Shown here: piece after piece, positions 1 through 7,414 of the stretch | Layout: each line of letters starts with the position of its first letter | Numbering within the stretch: the stretch's first letter is position 1 | Origin: Schlegelella_A sp038225015 | Lineage (GTDB): Bacteria; Pseudomonadota; Gammaproteobacteria; Burkholderiales; Burkholderiaceae_C | Length of the DNA stretch: 17,388 nucleotides | Reading direction: 5' to 3' | NCBI GenBank assembly: GCA_038225015.1 | Contig: JBBRFB010000073.1 | Coordinates: forward strand, 1 to 17,388 | The notes under the pieces: model-generated | What the model was told of the DNA's origin: nothing | What the model saw: only the letters and a program-made list of their open reading frames with translations | Databases searched by the model: none | Program-made: the position numbers and the translations under genes

Positions 1-777
1 CAGGTCGTGACTTGCGGCGGTGAAGAACTGGGTCTTGGCACGGTTCGCCACCTCCGCCTCGTGGCGGGCGGCGTCGGCGGCGATCTTTTCGGCGCGCAGC
101 TGGTCGGCCAGGGCCTCGGTGCGCAGCTTGAGCGTGACCACACCGTTGAACTGGTCGCGAAAGTTGCGCGCGAGAATCATGATCATCGCGATTGCCACCG
201 ACATCACGATCGCCAGCTCCCAGGCCAGGCGGGCCGGCTGGCGCGCAACCACCGCCACCGCGGGAACGAAGATCAGCAGCACGAAGGCAGCGAACAGCCG
301 GTACTGCGGCGCCAGGATCGGGACGCTGGCGACGCAGAAGGTGTAGACGACGAGGATCAGGGCGATCTGGTGCAGGGCACTTCCGTAGCCGTACAGCAGC
401 CAGGCGGCGAGGCCCCAGAGCGCGCCGGAGGCGAGCACGCCGACGTGCCACAGCCGCAGGCGCCGGCGCAGCCCGGCGGTCGTGCCGGGTTCGTTGCGGG
501 AAAAGCGCCAGGCGAGGCCGAGACGGACCAGCCAGACCGCGACGAAGGCGGCGCCCCAGCGCACGAGCAGCGACACGGGAGCCACGTCGGCGAACATCAG
601 CACGACGACGGCGGCGCCGACGATGTGACCGGCGAGCGACGTCCGGTTGAACATGAAGGTGCCGCGGACCTGGTCGCGCAGCAGGAGGTAGCCGTCGAGC
701 GGCAGCCGCGGCCGACGAGGTGCGGGCGCAGCGATGGCAGGCGTGGCGGGGGTCGGCGCCGTCGGTGCGGCGCTCAT
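1..777 (-). CDS. Membrane sensor histidine kinase, N-terminal part (cut by window edge)
   Basis: The minus-strand frame is open from an ATG at 777-775 to base 1 (259 codons), so the gene continues beyond the left edge. After a Pro/Ala-rich leader (residues 1-25) come about six hydrophobic segments (roughly 50-66, 71-90, 111-130, 135-155, 160-178, 187-203). A charged helical linker (about 205-245) follows, then the start of a HisKA dimerisation domain with the H-box AKTQFFTAASHDL; the acceptor is His257. The ATPase domain, and any C-terminal receiver, lie outside the window. The family autophosphorylates on this His and passes phosphate to a response regulator. The obvious partner is the regulator gene that ends 23 bp upstream in the same direction. 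No ligand-binding domain is seen, so the signal is unknown. The ribosome-binding site is weak. Kinase identity is sure; the full architecture is not visible. Confidence 0.9.
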   Translation of the reverse strand, partial: MSAAPTAPTPATPAIAAPAPRRPRLPLDGYLLLRDQVRGTFMFNRTSLAGHIVGAAVVVLMFADVAPVSLLVRWGAAFVAVWLVRLGLAWRFSRNEPGTTAGLRRRLRLWHVGVLASGALWGLAAWLLYGYGSALHQIALILVVYTFCVASVPILAPQYRLFAAFVLLIFVPAVAVVARQPARLAWELAIVMSVAIAMIMILARNFRDQFNGVVTLKLRTEALADQLRAEKIAADAARHEAEVANRAKTQFFTAASHDL

Positions 778-800
778 CGGCGCATCGTCCGACCCAGGTC

Positions 801-1499
801 CTAGCCGGCGCGACGCGTCGGCCAGGGGGCGATGCCGGCCTGGCCCGACATCTGGCTGACGGCGAGCACGGCCTGGGTGCGCGAGTTGACCCCGAGCGTG
901 CGCAGCACGGCGGCGACGTGGTCCTTCACGGTCTCGACGGACAGGTTCAGCTCGCGCGCGATCAGCTTGTTCGAGAAGCCGCGCAGCAGCAGCGCCAGCA
1001 CGTCGGTCTGGCGCGGCGTGAGCTTGAAGGTGGCCAGCGAGACCGGCTGGAGGCCGGACGCAGGCACGACGGCGTGCACCGGGTCGCCTTCGGCGTTCGC
1101 GGAGCCTTCACCGAGCACCGGAGGCACGTAGACGCCGCCCGACATGACGACCCTGAGCGCCTCGAAGAGCGTCTCGTTGCTGGCCCGCTTGGGCACGAAG
1201 CCCATGGCGCCGAGGTCGATCGAGCGAATGACGTCGGCCTGCCGGTCGGACGCCGACACGACCACGACGGGCATCGACGGATAGCTGTTGCGGAACTCGG
1301 TGAGCACCGCGAAGCCGTCGGCGTCGCCCAGACGCAGGTCGAGCAGGACGAGGTCGAAATCGCTCTCGGCGGCCAAGGCCTCGCGTGCGGCGCGAGCCGT
1401 GGCGACGCCGACCACCGAGACGTGGCTGCCGAGTCCCTGGATCACGCTCTGCAGCGCACTCAGGATCAGCGGATGGTCATCGATCACCAGGACTCTCAT
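801..1499 (-). CDS. NarL/FixJ-family response regulator (receiver + LuxR HTH)
   Basis: The product is a 232-residue two-domain regulator. The receiver domain (about 1-115) has the acidic pair D7/D8, phospho-acceptor D54 in VLLDLRLGDADG, S82 in the switch position and K104. A linker of about 40 residues leads to a LuxR-type helix-turn-helix (about 157-215) with LTPRQTDVLALLLRG and SVETVKDHV. It should be phosphorylated by a histidine kinase and then bind DNA; the kinase gene starts 23 bp downstream. I chose the ATG at 1499 over an in-frame TTG at 1517. The ATG directly begins the usual MRVLVIDDHP start and has a GGAAGAGG ribosome-binding site just ahead. Receiver and HTH are complete. The target genes cannot be told from the sequence. 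It lies 21 bp after the MaoC-like gene, so it may share that transcript. Confidence 0.93.
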   Translation of the reverse strand: MRVLVIDDHPLILSALQSVIQGLGSHVSVVGVATARAAREALAAESDFDLVLLDLRLGDADGFAVLTEFRNSYPSMPVVVVSASDRQADVIRSIDLGAMGFVPKRASNETLFEALRVVMSGGVYVPPVLGEGSANAEGDPVHAVVPASGLQPVSLATFKLTPRQTDVLALLLRGFSNKLIARELNLSVETVKDHVAAVLRTLGVNSRTQAVLAVSQMSGQAGIAPWPTRRAG

Positions 1500-1502
1500 G
1501 AA

Positions 1503-1510
1503 CCTCTTCC
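1503..1510 (-). promoter_or_regulatory. Ribosome-binding site of the response regulator
   Basis: The minus strand reads GGAAGAGG just upstream of the ATG at 1499. The GGAAG part lies 6 bases from the start codon. This supports the ATG over the upstream TTG at 1517. Confidence 0.6.
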
Positions 1511-1520
1511 AGTGCAAACG

Positions 1521-1973
1521 CTAGACATAGCGCCGAGCCAGCGACTCGGCGACGCAAACCGGCTTGTCGGAGCCCTCGCGCTCCATCGTCACTTCGACCG
1601 TCAGCTGCGCGCCGCCCTCGAGGGGATCGAAGGCGAGCAGCTTGAAGCGGCCGCGCAGACGGCTGCCGCTCGGCACCGGTGCAGGAAACCGGACGCGGTT
1701 CAGGCCGTAATTGACGCCCATCCGCGTGTCGCGCACTTCGAACGCCGAGGCGCTCATCTCCGGCAGCAGCGACAGCGTGAGAAAGCCATGCGCGATCGTG
1801 GTACCGAACGGCCCCTGCCGGGCCCGCTCGACATCGAGGTGGATCCACTGGTGATCGTGGGTGGCGTCGGCGAACTGCTGGATTCGCTCCTGGCTGACGA
1901 CGATCCAGTCGCTGACGGCAATCTCCTGGCCGACCAGCGGCGCCAGCTCGGCGAGGGTGGCGAAGCTCCTCAC
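1521..1973 (-). CDS. MaoC-fold dehydratase/hydratase
   Basis: The product is a 150-residue single hot-dog domain of the MaoC / (R)-specific enoyl-CoA hydratase type. The hydratase signature is clear: FADATHDHQWIHLD at 34-47, with D40 and H45 in the Asp-x4-His spacing of the catalytic pair, then GPFGTTIAHGFLTLSLL at 54-70. Family members add water to trans-2-enoyl-CoA or run the reverse reaction, feeding fatty acid or polyhydroxyalkanoate metabolism; the true substrate here is unknown. The length is normal for a one-domain member. The start is GTG at 1973, one base after the stop of the ParA-like gene (TGACGTG), which suggests translational coupling. It has no strong ribosome-binding site of its own. 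No thiolase, reductase or PHA synthase gene lies nearby, and the surrounding partitioning-type and signalling genes do not explain its role. Confidence 0.9.
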   Translation of the reverse strand: MRSFATLAELAPLVGQEIAVSDWIVVSQERIQQFADATHDHQWIHLDVERARQGPFGTTIAHGFLTLSLLPEMSASAFEVRDTRMGVNYGLNRVRFPAPVPSGSRLRGRFKLLAFDPLEGGAQLTVEVTMEREGSDKPVCVAESLARRYV

Positions 1974-1974
1974 G

Positions 1975-2589
1975 TCAGTTCACCCAGGTGATGACCGGCG
2001 CCCACTGCTCGCGGTCGTGCTCGAAGCGAACCGAAGCGACGTCCCAGAGCGTGAGGCCGTGCGCGGCGAGATGGACGTAGTTCTGGGTGTCGCGGAGAAA
2101 GCCGAGCAGCGTGACCCGCACGCCGGCGAGGAACTGGCGCAGCTGGTCGGTGGCGATCGTGCCCTCGCGCGTGCGCATGCCCACCACCGCCAGCTGCACG
2201 CGCTCGCTGCGCCGGTGGGCGAGCAGCTGCTGGATGAACTCGTGCGTCGCGTGGATGTCGAAGATGCTCGGCTGCAGCGGGATGAGCACCTTGTCGGCGA
2301 GCTTCATCACGTCGTCGAGGCGCTTGCCGTGCAGGCCGGCGGGGGTGTCGAGGACGACGTGCGTGGTTCCCTTCGGTGGGCGCACGACGTCGCCGTGGCT
2401 CGTCTCCCAGGCGCTGATCTTCGGCAGCCCGGCCGGACGCATTGCCAGCCAGGTGCGCGACGACTGCTGGCGGTCGGCATCGCCGAGCATCACGGCGCGG
2501 CCGCGCGAGGCCAGGTAGCCGGCGAGGTTGGTCGCCAGCGTCGTCTTGCCAACGCCTCCCTTCGGATTGGCGACCACGATCACGGGCAT
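1975..2589 (-). CDS. ParA/MinD-family ATPase
   Basis: The product has 204 residues. It carries a deviant Walker A motif, NPKGGVGKTT (residues 8-17), with the signature lysine of ParA/MinD ATPases. GDADRQQSS (36-44) forms the switch I region, and VVLDTPAG (78-85) is the Walker B/switch II region. It is about the size of the small soluble ParA proteins and lacks the N-terminal HTH of plasmid ParA type Ia. The family forms ATP-dependent dimers that position DNA or protein cargo. No parB gene or parS-like repeats are visible, so it is not a normal partition locus; positioning of another cargo, or regulation, is inference. The start at 2589 is well supported by AAAGGAG five bases upstream. It is the first gene of the minus-strand row that continues with the MaoC-fold gene. 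Confidence 0.93.
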   Translation of the reverse strand: MPVIVVANPKGGVGKTTLATNLAGYLASRGRAVMLGDADRQQSSRTWLAMRPAGLPKISAWETSHGDVVRPPKGTTHVVLDTPAGLHGKRLDDVMKLADKVLIPLQPSIFDIHATHEFIQQLLAHRRSERVQLAVVGMRTREGTIATDQLRQFLAGVRVTLLGFLRDTQNYVHLAAHGLTLWDVASVRFEHDREQWAPVITWVN

Positions 2590-2594
2590 GCGCG

Positions 2595-2601
2595 CTCCTT
2601 T
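2595..2601 (-). promoter_or_regulatory. Ribosome-binding site of the ParA-like gene
   Basis: AAAGGAG on the minus strand lies 5 bases before the ATG at 2589. It is one of the strongest Shine-Dalgarno matches in the window and fixes the start. Confidence 0.75.
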
Positions 2602-2624
2602 CTTCGTTTGCGGTTATGTTAGCC

Positions 2625-2636
2625 GCCCCCGGGGGC
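2625..2636. promoter_or_regulatory. GC palindrome in the parA-kefF divergent region
   Basis: GCCCCCGGGGGC is a perfect 12-bp palindrome in the 87-bp gap between the divergent ParA-like and kefF genes. It could be an operator for either side. An AT-richer stretch next to it (2608-2621) may hold the minus-strand -10 region. GC palindromes occur by chance in DNA this rich in GC, so this is only a candidate. Confidence 0.2.
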
Positions 2637-2676
2637 CAAAGCGCACCGGTCATCGCGAACCAGCCAGCGAGCCGCC

Positions 2677-3357
2677 ATGGTCGACACCGCCTCCTCCACG
2701 CAGACGACGACGCCCGCCGGCGCCGAGATCCTCGTCATCGTCGCCCACCCCGAGATCGAGGTCTCACGGGCAAACCGACATCTGATGCGCGCCGCAGAAG
2801 GGCTGGCCGAGCGCGAGCTGCCGGGGCGGATTGCCGTGCGCGACCTCTATGCGCTCTATCCCGACTACCTGATCGATGTCGCGGCCGAGCAGGCCGCGCT
2901 CGCGGCGGCGCGGCTGATCGTCTGGCAGCACCCGCTGCACTGGTACGGCATGACGCCGCTGCTCAAGCTCTGGGTCGACGAGGTTCTCGCCTTCGGCTGG
3001 GCCTACGGGCCAGGAGGCGACGCGGTACGGGGCAAGGACGTGTGGCTGGTCGCGAGCACCGGCGGGCCGCAGGACTCCTACCGGCCGGACAGCTACAACC
3101 GCTACTTCTTCGACGCCTTCCTGCCGCCGTACGAGCAGACGGCGGCACTCTGCGGCATGCGCTTCCTGCCGCCGCTCCTGCTGCACGGCGCGCACAAGGC
3201 GAGCGATAGCGAGATCGCCGGCCATGCCGAGACCTACGCGGCGCGGCTCGCCGCCTACCCCGACTGGCCGGAAATGGCCGAGCTCGACGCTTGCCCGACG
3301 TGCATCGTCCCGCTCGACGTGCGCCCGAGCGAAGCGACGCTGAAGGAGGCTGCCTGA
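2677..3357 (+). CDS. kefF: KefF-type NAD(P)H:quinone oxidoreductase, ancillary protein of the potassium efflux system
   Basis: The product is a 226-residue flavodoxin-fold protein. ILVIVAHPEIEVSRANRHL (18-36) is the nucleotide-binding start, and LYALYPDYLIDVAAEQAAL follows the pattern of E. coli KefF. IVWQHPLHWYGMTPLLKLW with FGWAYGPGG is the most typical block. KefF binds FMN, reduces quinones with NAD(P)H, and must dock on KefC for full K+ efflux activity. The gene directly precedes kefC and its stop overlaps the kefC start in ATGA, as expected of this pair. It is somewhat longer than E. coli KefF (176 aa). The extra length is a short N-terminal leader and a C-terminal tail of about 35 residues with a CPTC motif at the end. 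No clear ribosome-binding site precedes the ATG at 2677, so a slightly later start is possible. Confidence 0.92.
   Translation: MVDTASSTQTTTPAGAEILVIVAHPEIEVSRANRHLMRAAEGLAERELPGRIAVRDLYALYPDYLIDVAAEQAALAAARLIVWQHPLHWYGMTPLLKLWVDEVLAFGWAYGPGGDAVRGKDVWLVASTGGPQDSYRPDSYNRYFFDAFLPPYEQTAALCGMRFLPPLLLHGAHKASDSEIAGHAETYAARLAAYPDWPEMAELDACPTCIVPLDVRPSEATLKEAA
3343..3349 (+). promoter_or_regulatory. Ribosome-binding site of kefC inside the kefF end
   Basis: AAGGAGG lies 7 bases ahead of the ATG at 3357. It selects this start over an in-frame upstream one at 3291 and shows that kefC is translated on its own within the kefF-kefC transcript. Confidence 0.8.
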
Positions 3358-5222
3358 TGGAACACGGCTCCTGGCTCACCGGCAGCCTCGTCTACCTCGC
3401 CGCCGCCGTGCTCGCGGTGCCGGTGGCCCGCTTTCTCGGCCTCGGCTCGATCATCGGCTACCTCGGCGCCGGCATCCTCATCGGGCCGTGGGGGCTCAAG
3501 CTCGTCACCGATCCCCACGACATGCTGAACTTCGCCGAATTCGGCGTCGTCCTCATGCTCTTCGTCGTCGGCCTCGAGCTCGATCCGCAGCGGCTGTGGG
3601 CATTGCGCAAGCCCATCTTCGGCTGGGGCAGCGCCCAGCTCCTCGGCTCGGCCGCCCTCCTCGGCCTCGGCGCCATCGTCTGCGGCATCGACTGGCGGCT
3701 CGCCATCGTCGCCGCGCTGGGCCTGGCGCTGTCGTCGACCGCCATCGGGCTCGGCGTCCTCGGCGAGCGCAACCTGATGGCGACAACCTCGGGGGAGAGC
3801 ATTCTCTCGGTGGCGCTGCTGCAGGACATCGCGGCGATTCCCATCCTTGCCCTCGTGCCGTTCCTCGCGTTCGCCGGCAGCCAGGGCGGAGGCGGCGGCT
3901 GGCTCGGCGCCGCCCAGGCGATCGGGACCATCGCCGTCATCATCCTCGGCGGCCGGCTGCTGCTGCGACCGATGCTGCGCTGGATCGCAAAGAGCGAGAC
4001 GCCCGAGATCTTCACCGCTGCCAGCCTGCTTCTCGTTGTCGCCACCGCGGCGCTGATGAACGCCGTCGGGCTGTCGATGGCGCTCGGCGCCTTCCTGGCC
4101 GGCGTGCTGCTCGCCGAGAGCGAGTACCGGCGCGAGCTCGAGACCGACATCGAGCCCTTCAAGGGGCTGCTGCTGGGCCTCTTCTTCATCGCCGTCGGCA
4201 TGAGCATCGATTTCGCGGTCGTGCTGCGCCAGCCGCTCCTCGTCGCCGCTGTGGTCGCCGGCTTCCTGGCGCTGAAGGCGCTGGTGCTGTGGTTGATGGC
4301 GCGGGCGATGCCGATCCCGAAGATCGAGCGGCCAGTCTTCATCCTCCTGCTCGCCCAGGGCGGCGAGTTCGGTTTCGTCGTCTTCCAGGCGGCGGCGCAG
4401 GCCGGCGTGATCGCGGCGCCGGTGTCCTCGCTCCTCATCGCTGCCGTGGCGATCTCGATGCTGCTGACACCGCTCCTGCTCGTCGCCGCCGACCGCTGGT
4501 GGGTGCCGCTGCTGTCCGATGGCCATCGCGGCAACGCCGAGGAGCTGCACGAGCAGCAGCACGCACCGGTGATCATTGCCGGCTTCGGCCGCTACGGCCA
4601 GATCGTCGGTCGCATGCTCTACGCCAACGGCGTCGCGCCGACGGTGCTCGACCACGACGGCGAGCAGATCGAGGCGTTGCGCAAGTTCGGCTGGCGCGTC
4701 TACTACGGCGACGCCACCCGGCTCGACCTGATGCGCACCGCCGGCGCCGACGAGGCGCGCATCCTGGTCCTGGCGATCGACGACGTGCAGCAAAGTGTCG
4801 AGGTGGCGAAGATGGCGCGCGAGCACTTTCCGCGACTCACCGTCGTGGCCCGCGCCCGGAACGTCCAGCACTACTACGAGCTCTACGAGCAGGGCGTGCG
4901 CCTGATCGAGCGGGAGACACTCGACTCGGCGCTGATGAGCGCGCGCAGCGCCCTCGAGCAGCTCGGCTGGCAGCCGCACACCGCCCGCAACCTGGCGCTG
5001 CGCTTTCGCCGCCACAACGTCGCCCAGCTCGGCGAGATGGCGCCGCATCGCAAGGACGAGGCGCGCCTGATCGCGGCCGCCAAGCAGGGCCGGCGGCAGC
5101 TCGAGGAGCTGTTCGCGCTCGAGCGCAAGCAGGCCGCCGAACGGCAGTCGCGAAGCGGCTGGAGCGCCGCGGCCGGACAGTCGCTCGATCTCGCGCGCAC
5201 CGAGGGCGAGCCGGCGGCGTGA
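3357..5222 (+). CDS. kefC: Glutathione-regulated potassium:proton antiporter KefC (CPA2 family)
   Basis: The product has 621 residues, almost the same as E. coli KefC (620). The N-terminal membrane domain (about 1-380) has the CPA2 helices, including GSIIGYLGAGILIGPWG (30-46) and the ion-site stretch LLQDIAAIP (154-162). RELETDIEPFKG (259-270) matches the regulatory cytoplasmic loop of Kef proteins, followed by LLLGLFFIAVGMSID. The C-terminal RCK/TrkA-N domain starts at about 404 with GFGRYG (409-414), continues with LDHD and GDATR (451-455), and should bind nucleotide and glutathione. Kef channels stay closed with glutathione and open with electrophile adducts, letting K+ out and protons in to protect against toxic electrophiles. 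The start was set by the AAGGAGG site and the ATGA overlap with kefF. The loop resembles both KefB and KefC; the KefF neighbour favours KefC. Confidence 0.95.
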   Translation: MEHGSWLTGSLVYLAAAVLAVPVARFLGLGSIIGYLGAGILIGPWGLKLVTDPHDMLNFAEFGVVLMLFVVGLELDPQRLWALRKPIFGWGSAQLLGSAALLGLGAIVCGIDWRLAIVAALGLALSSTAIGLGVLGERNLMATTSGESILSVALLQDIAAIPILALVPFLAFAGSQGGGGGWLGAAQAIGTIAVIILGGRLLLRPMLRWIAKSETPEIFTAASLLLVVATAALMNAVGLSMALGAFLAGVLLAESEYRRELETDIEPFKGLLLGLFFIAVGMSIDFAVVLRQPLLVAAVVAGFLALKALVLWLMARAMPIPKIERPVFILLLAQGGEFGFVVFQAAAQAGVIAAPVSSLLIAAVAISMLLTPLLLVAADRWWVPLLSDGHRGNAEELHEQQHAPVIIAGFGRYGQIVGRMLYANGVAPTVLDHDGEQIEALRKFGWRVYYGDATRLDLMRTAGADEARILVLAIDDVQQSVEVAKMAREHFPRLTVVARARNVQHYYELYEQGVRLIERETLDSALMSARSALEQLGWQPHTARNLALRFRRHNVAQLGEMAPHRKDEARLIAAAKQGRRQLEELFALERKQAAERQSRSGWSAAAGQSLDLARTEGEPAA

Positions 5223-5294
5223 CGCGGCTGCGTACGCGACACGACCGCTGGCCCGGGCGGTGATTGCCGCCGCTGCCGGCGCCGTACGCCGACA

Positions 5295-6722
5295 ATGCCG
5301 GCGATGACAGACGACGTGACGCTGCCGCTCTGGCTCCTGCTGGTGATCCTCGCGTTGGCCGCGTGGACGGCGGCGGCCCGGCTGCTGCTGCCGGCGCTGC
5401 GCTGGTTCGTCGCCGGCAGGGTGAACGTCGTCCTCGAGGAGGTGTCGTCGCGGCTGCGGATCGGGGTGCGGCCGTTCCAGCGGACGCGACGACAGGTGCT
5501 GATCCACCGCCTGCTCGGCGAGCCCAAGGTGCAGGCGGCGGCCGAGCGCTTCGCCGCCGAGACCAGGACGCCGCTCGCCGCCGTGCTGGCGACGGTCGAA
5601 CGCTACGCCCGCGAGATCGTGCCGGCGTTCAATGCCTACGCCTATTTCCGCATCGGCAACTGGATCGGCCGCAAGGTCTCGCGCGGCCTCTACCGCGTTC
5701 GCCTCGGCTACGTCGACAGCGACGCGCTCGCGACGGTGCCCGAGAACGCGACGGTGGTGTTCGTCATGAACCACCGCTCGAACATGGACTACATCCTGGC
5801 CAGCCACCTCGCCGTCGAGCAGGCGGCGCTGTCGTACGCCGTCGGCGAGTGGGCGCGTTCGTGGCCGCTCTCGGCGCTGATCCGCTCGATGGGCGCGTAC
5901 TTCGTGCGCCGCAACTCCAAGGACGAGCTCTACCGCCGCGTCCTCGAGTGCTACATCGCGATGGCGACCGAGGCCGGCGTGCCGCAGGCGGTGTTCCCGG
6001 AAGGCGGCCTGACGCGCGACGGCCTGATGCGCGAGCCCAAGCTCGGCGTCATCGACTACATGCTGCGCGGCTTCGCGCTCGACGGCGAGCGCGACCTCGT
6101 CTTCCTGCCGCTCGGCCTCAACTACGACCGCGTCCTCGAAGACCGCACCCTGCTCCTCTCCGCCGACCCGAACGCCCGCCGGCCGAGCCGCTTCTGGGCG
6201 GTCTGGAACACGCTCGGCTTCGTCGTCAACAACGTCCGCCTGATGCTGGGCACCGACTGGCGTCGATTCGGCTACGCCTGCGTCAACTTCGGCACGCCCC
6301 TGTCGATGCGGGCCTACTGCGCCGAACGCGGCATCGACTTTCGCAAGCTCGCCGGCGACGAGCGCCGGCGCGCCATCGGCGAGCTCGGGTCACGCCTGAT
6401 GGCGGCGGTCGGCGGCGTCGTGCCGGTACTGCCGGTGCCGCTCATCGCGACCGTGATCCTGCAACAGGAAGGCCGGCCGATCTCGGAGCTCGAGTTGAAG
6501 GCCGAGGTGAAGCAGCTGATCGAACGCCTCGAAGCCGCCGGCGCGCACATCTACGTGCCGCGCCAGGACCTCGACTACGCCGTCACCGTCGGCCTCAGGG
6601 CGCTGACGCTGCGACGGCTGGTGGTCGAGAGCGAAGGCCTCTACGCGGCGCAACCGGCCGAGGCGACGCTGATCCGCTACTACGCCAACTCGATCGCCCA
6701 CTTCCTGCCGCGACACGGCTGA
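5295..6722 (+). CDS. PlsB-like glycerol-3-phosphate/lysophospholipid acyltransferase
   Basis: The product has 475 residues, with an N-terminal membrane helix (about 10-35) and an LPLAT/PlsB catalytic core. All four acyltransferase blocks are visible: NHRSNMDY (159-166; catalytic H160 and D165), GAYFVRR (200-206), VFPEGGLTRDG (233-243) and LPLGLNYDRVLED (271-283). The family moves an acyl chain from acyl-CoA or acyl-ACP to glycerol-3-phosphate or a related acceptor in phospholipid synthesis. The blocks fit PlsB (GPAT) better than PlsC. The protein is much shorter than E. coli PlsB (about 807 aa), lacking most of its N- and C-terminal regions, so acceptor and role are uncertain. ATG 5295 is used; ATG 5304 is equally possible, and neither has a good ribosome-binding site. 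It follows kefC by 72 bp and ends only 10 bp from the convergent reductase gene. Confidence 0.88.
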   Translation: MPAMTDDVTLPLWLLLVILALAAWTAAARLLLPALRWFVAGRVNVVLEEVSSRLRIGVRPFQRTRRQVLIHRLLGEPKVQAAAERFAAETRTPLAAVLATVERYAREIVPAFNAYAYFRIGNWIGRKVSRGLYRVRLGYVDSDALATVPENATVVFVMNHRSNMDYILASHLAVEQAALSYAVGEWARSWPLSALIRSMGAYFVRRNSKDELYRRVLECYIAMATEAGVPQAVFPEGGLTRDGLMREPKLGVIDYMLRGFALDGERDLVFLPLGLNYDRVLEDRTLLLSADPNARRPSRFWAVWNTLGFVVNNVRLMLGTDWRRFGYACVNFGTPLSMRAYCAERGIDFRKLAGDERRRAIGELGSRLMAAVGGVVPVLPVPLIATVILQQEGRPISELELKAEVKQLIERLEAAGAHIYVPRQDLDYAVTVGLRALTLRRLVVESEGLYAAQPAEATLIRYYANSIAHFLPRHG

Positions 6723-6732
6723 GCCGCCGCCG

Positions 6733-7308
6733 CTACTCAATCCGGCAGGCCTCGGCGAACGAAAGGCGCGGGCTGCGCGCGAACAGCTTGCCCGCCTCAC
6801 CCCGGCCGAGGTTGCAGATGAAGTTGGTCTTGATCGTGGTGCCGGCGAAGAACGCCTCGTCGACCTTGGCGCTGTCGAAGCCGCTCATCGGCCCGCAGTC
6901 GAGGCCCAGCGCCCGCGCGGCGACGATGAAATAGCCGCCCTGCAGGCTCGAGTTGCGAAACGCCGTGGCCTCGACCAGATCCGGCTTGCCGGCGAACCAG
7001 GGCTTGGCGTCGGCGTGCGGAAAGAGCTGCGGCAGCTTGTCGTAGAACGCCATGTCCATGCCGATGATGGCGCTCACGGGCGCCGCCAGCGTCTTGTCGT
7101 GGTTGCCCGGCGACATGCAGGCGAGGAGCTTGTCCTTGGCGGCTGGCGACTGCACGAACACGACCCGCGCCGGCGAACTGTTCGCCGACGTCGGGCCCCA
7201 CTTCATCAGGTCGTAGATGGCGCGCAGCGTCTCGACGGGTATCGGTTCGTCGCTGAAGCAGTTGTGGGTACGGGCATCGGTGAAGAGTTGTTCGGTCGTG
7301 ACGTTCAT
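6733..7308 (-). CDS. RutE-type nitroreductase-family reductase (probable malonic semialdehyde reductase)
   Basis: The product is a 191-residue flavin reductase of the nitroreductase fold. The pattern closely follows RutE: LFTDARTHN (8-16), LMKWGPTSANSSPAR (34-48), AFRNSSLQGGYFIVAARALG, then CGPMSGFD and a C-terminal LFARSPRLSFAEAC. In E. coli this family reduces malonic semialdehyde (3-oxopropanoate) to 3-hydroxypropanoate at the end of pyrimidine breakdown by the Rut pathway, using NAD(P)H and FMN. No other rut gene is nearby, so it may instead be a general reductase for toxic aldehydes or nitro compounds; that is inference. The ATG at 7308 gives the usual family start. An in-frame longer form to 7428 would overlap the divergent DUF1841 gene and adds unrelated sequence. 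The gene lies back to back with DUF1841. Confidence 0.88.
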   Translation of the reverse strand: MNVTTEQLFTDARTHNCFSDEPIPVETLRAIYDLMKWGPTSANSSPARVVFVQSPAAKDKLLACMSPGNHDKTLAAPVSAIIGMDMAFYDKLPQLFPHADAKPWFAGKPDLVEATAFRNSSLQGGYFIVAARALGLDCGPMSGFDSAKVDEAFFAGTTIKTNFICNLGRGEAGKLFARSPRLSFAEACRIE

Positions 7309-7340
7309 GGCGTGGAATCGGGGGGGACTGCCGCAAGAAG

Positions 7341-7352
7341 ATGACGAGTCAT
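7341..7352. promoter_or_regulatory. Dyad in the divergent reductase/DUF1841 region
   Basis: ATGAC-GA-GTCAT is a perfect inverted repeat with a 2-bp centre, about 33 bp upstream of the reductase start and about 63 bp upstream of the DUF1841 start. The position would suit an operator serving either gene. It is short and could be chance. Confidence 0.25.
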
Positions 7353-7414
7353 TCTGGTGGCCGGCGGCCCCTTGGCGCCGCAATGCTTTCGTCGCCTGCG
7401 TTCGCCCCGCTTGA

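Noticed and set aside
7..804. Plus-strand open frame at the left edge
   Set aside because: The minus strand here encodes a histidine kinase with membrane segments and an H-box; the plus frame is a His/Arg/Gly-rich shadow.
1975..2589. Plasmid or chromosome partition locus
   Set aside because: Only a ParA-type ATPase is present. No ParB gene and no parS or iteron repeats are nearby, and the neighbours are chromosomal housekeeping-type genes.
3255..5807. An 850-codon open frame antisense to kefC
   Set aside because: The sequence is low-complexity (Asp, His, Arg, Glu, Ala) with no domain, while the plus strand encodes a clear KefC. It is a GC-bias shadow.
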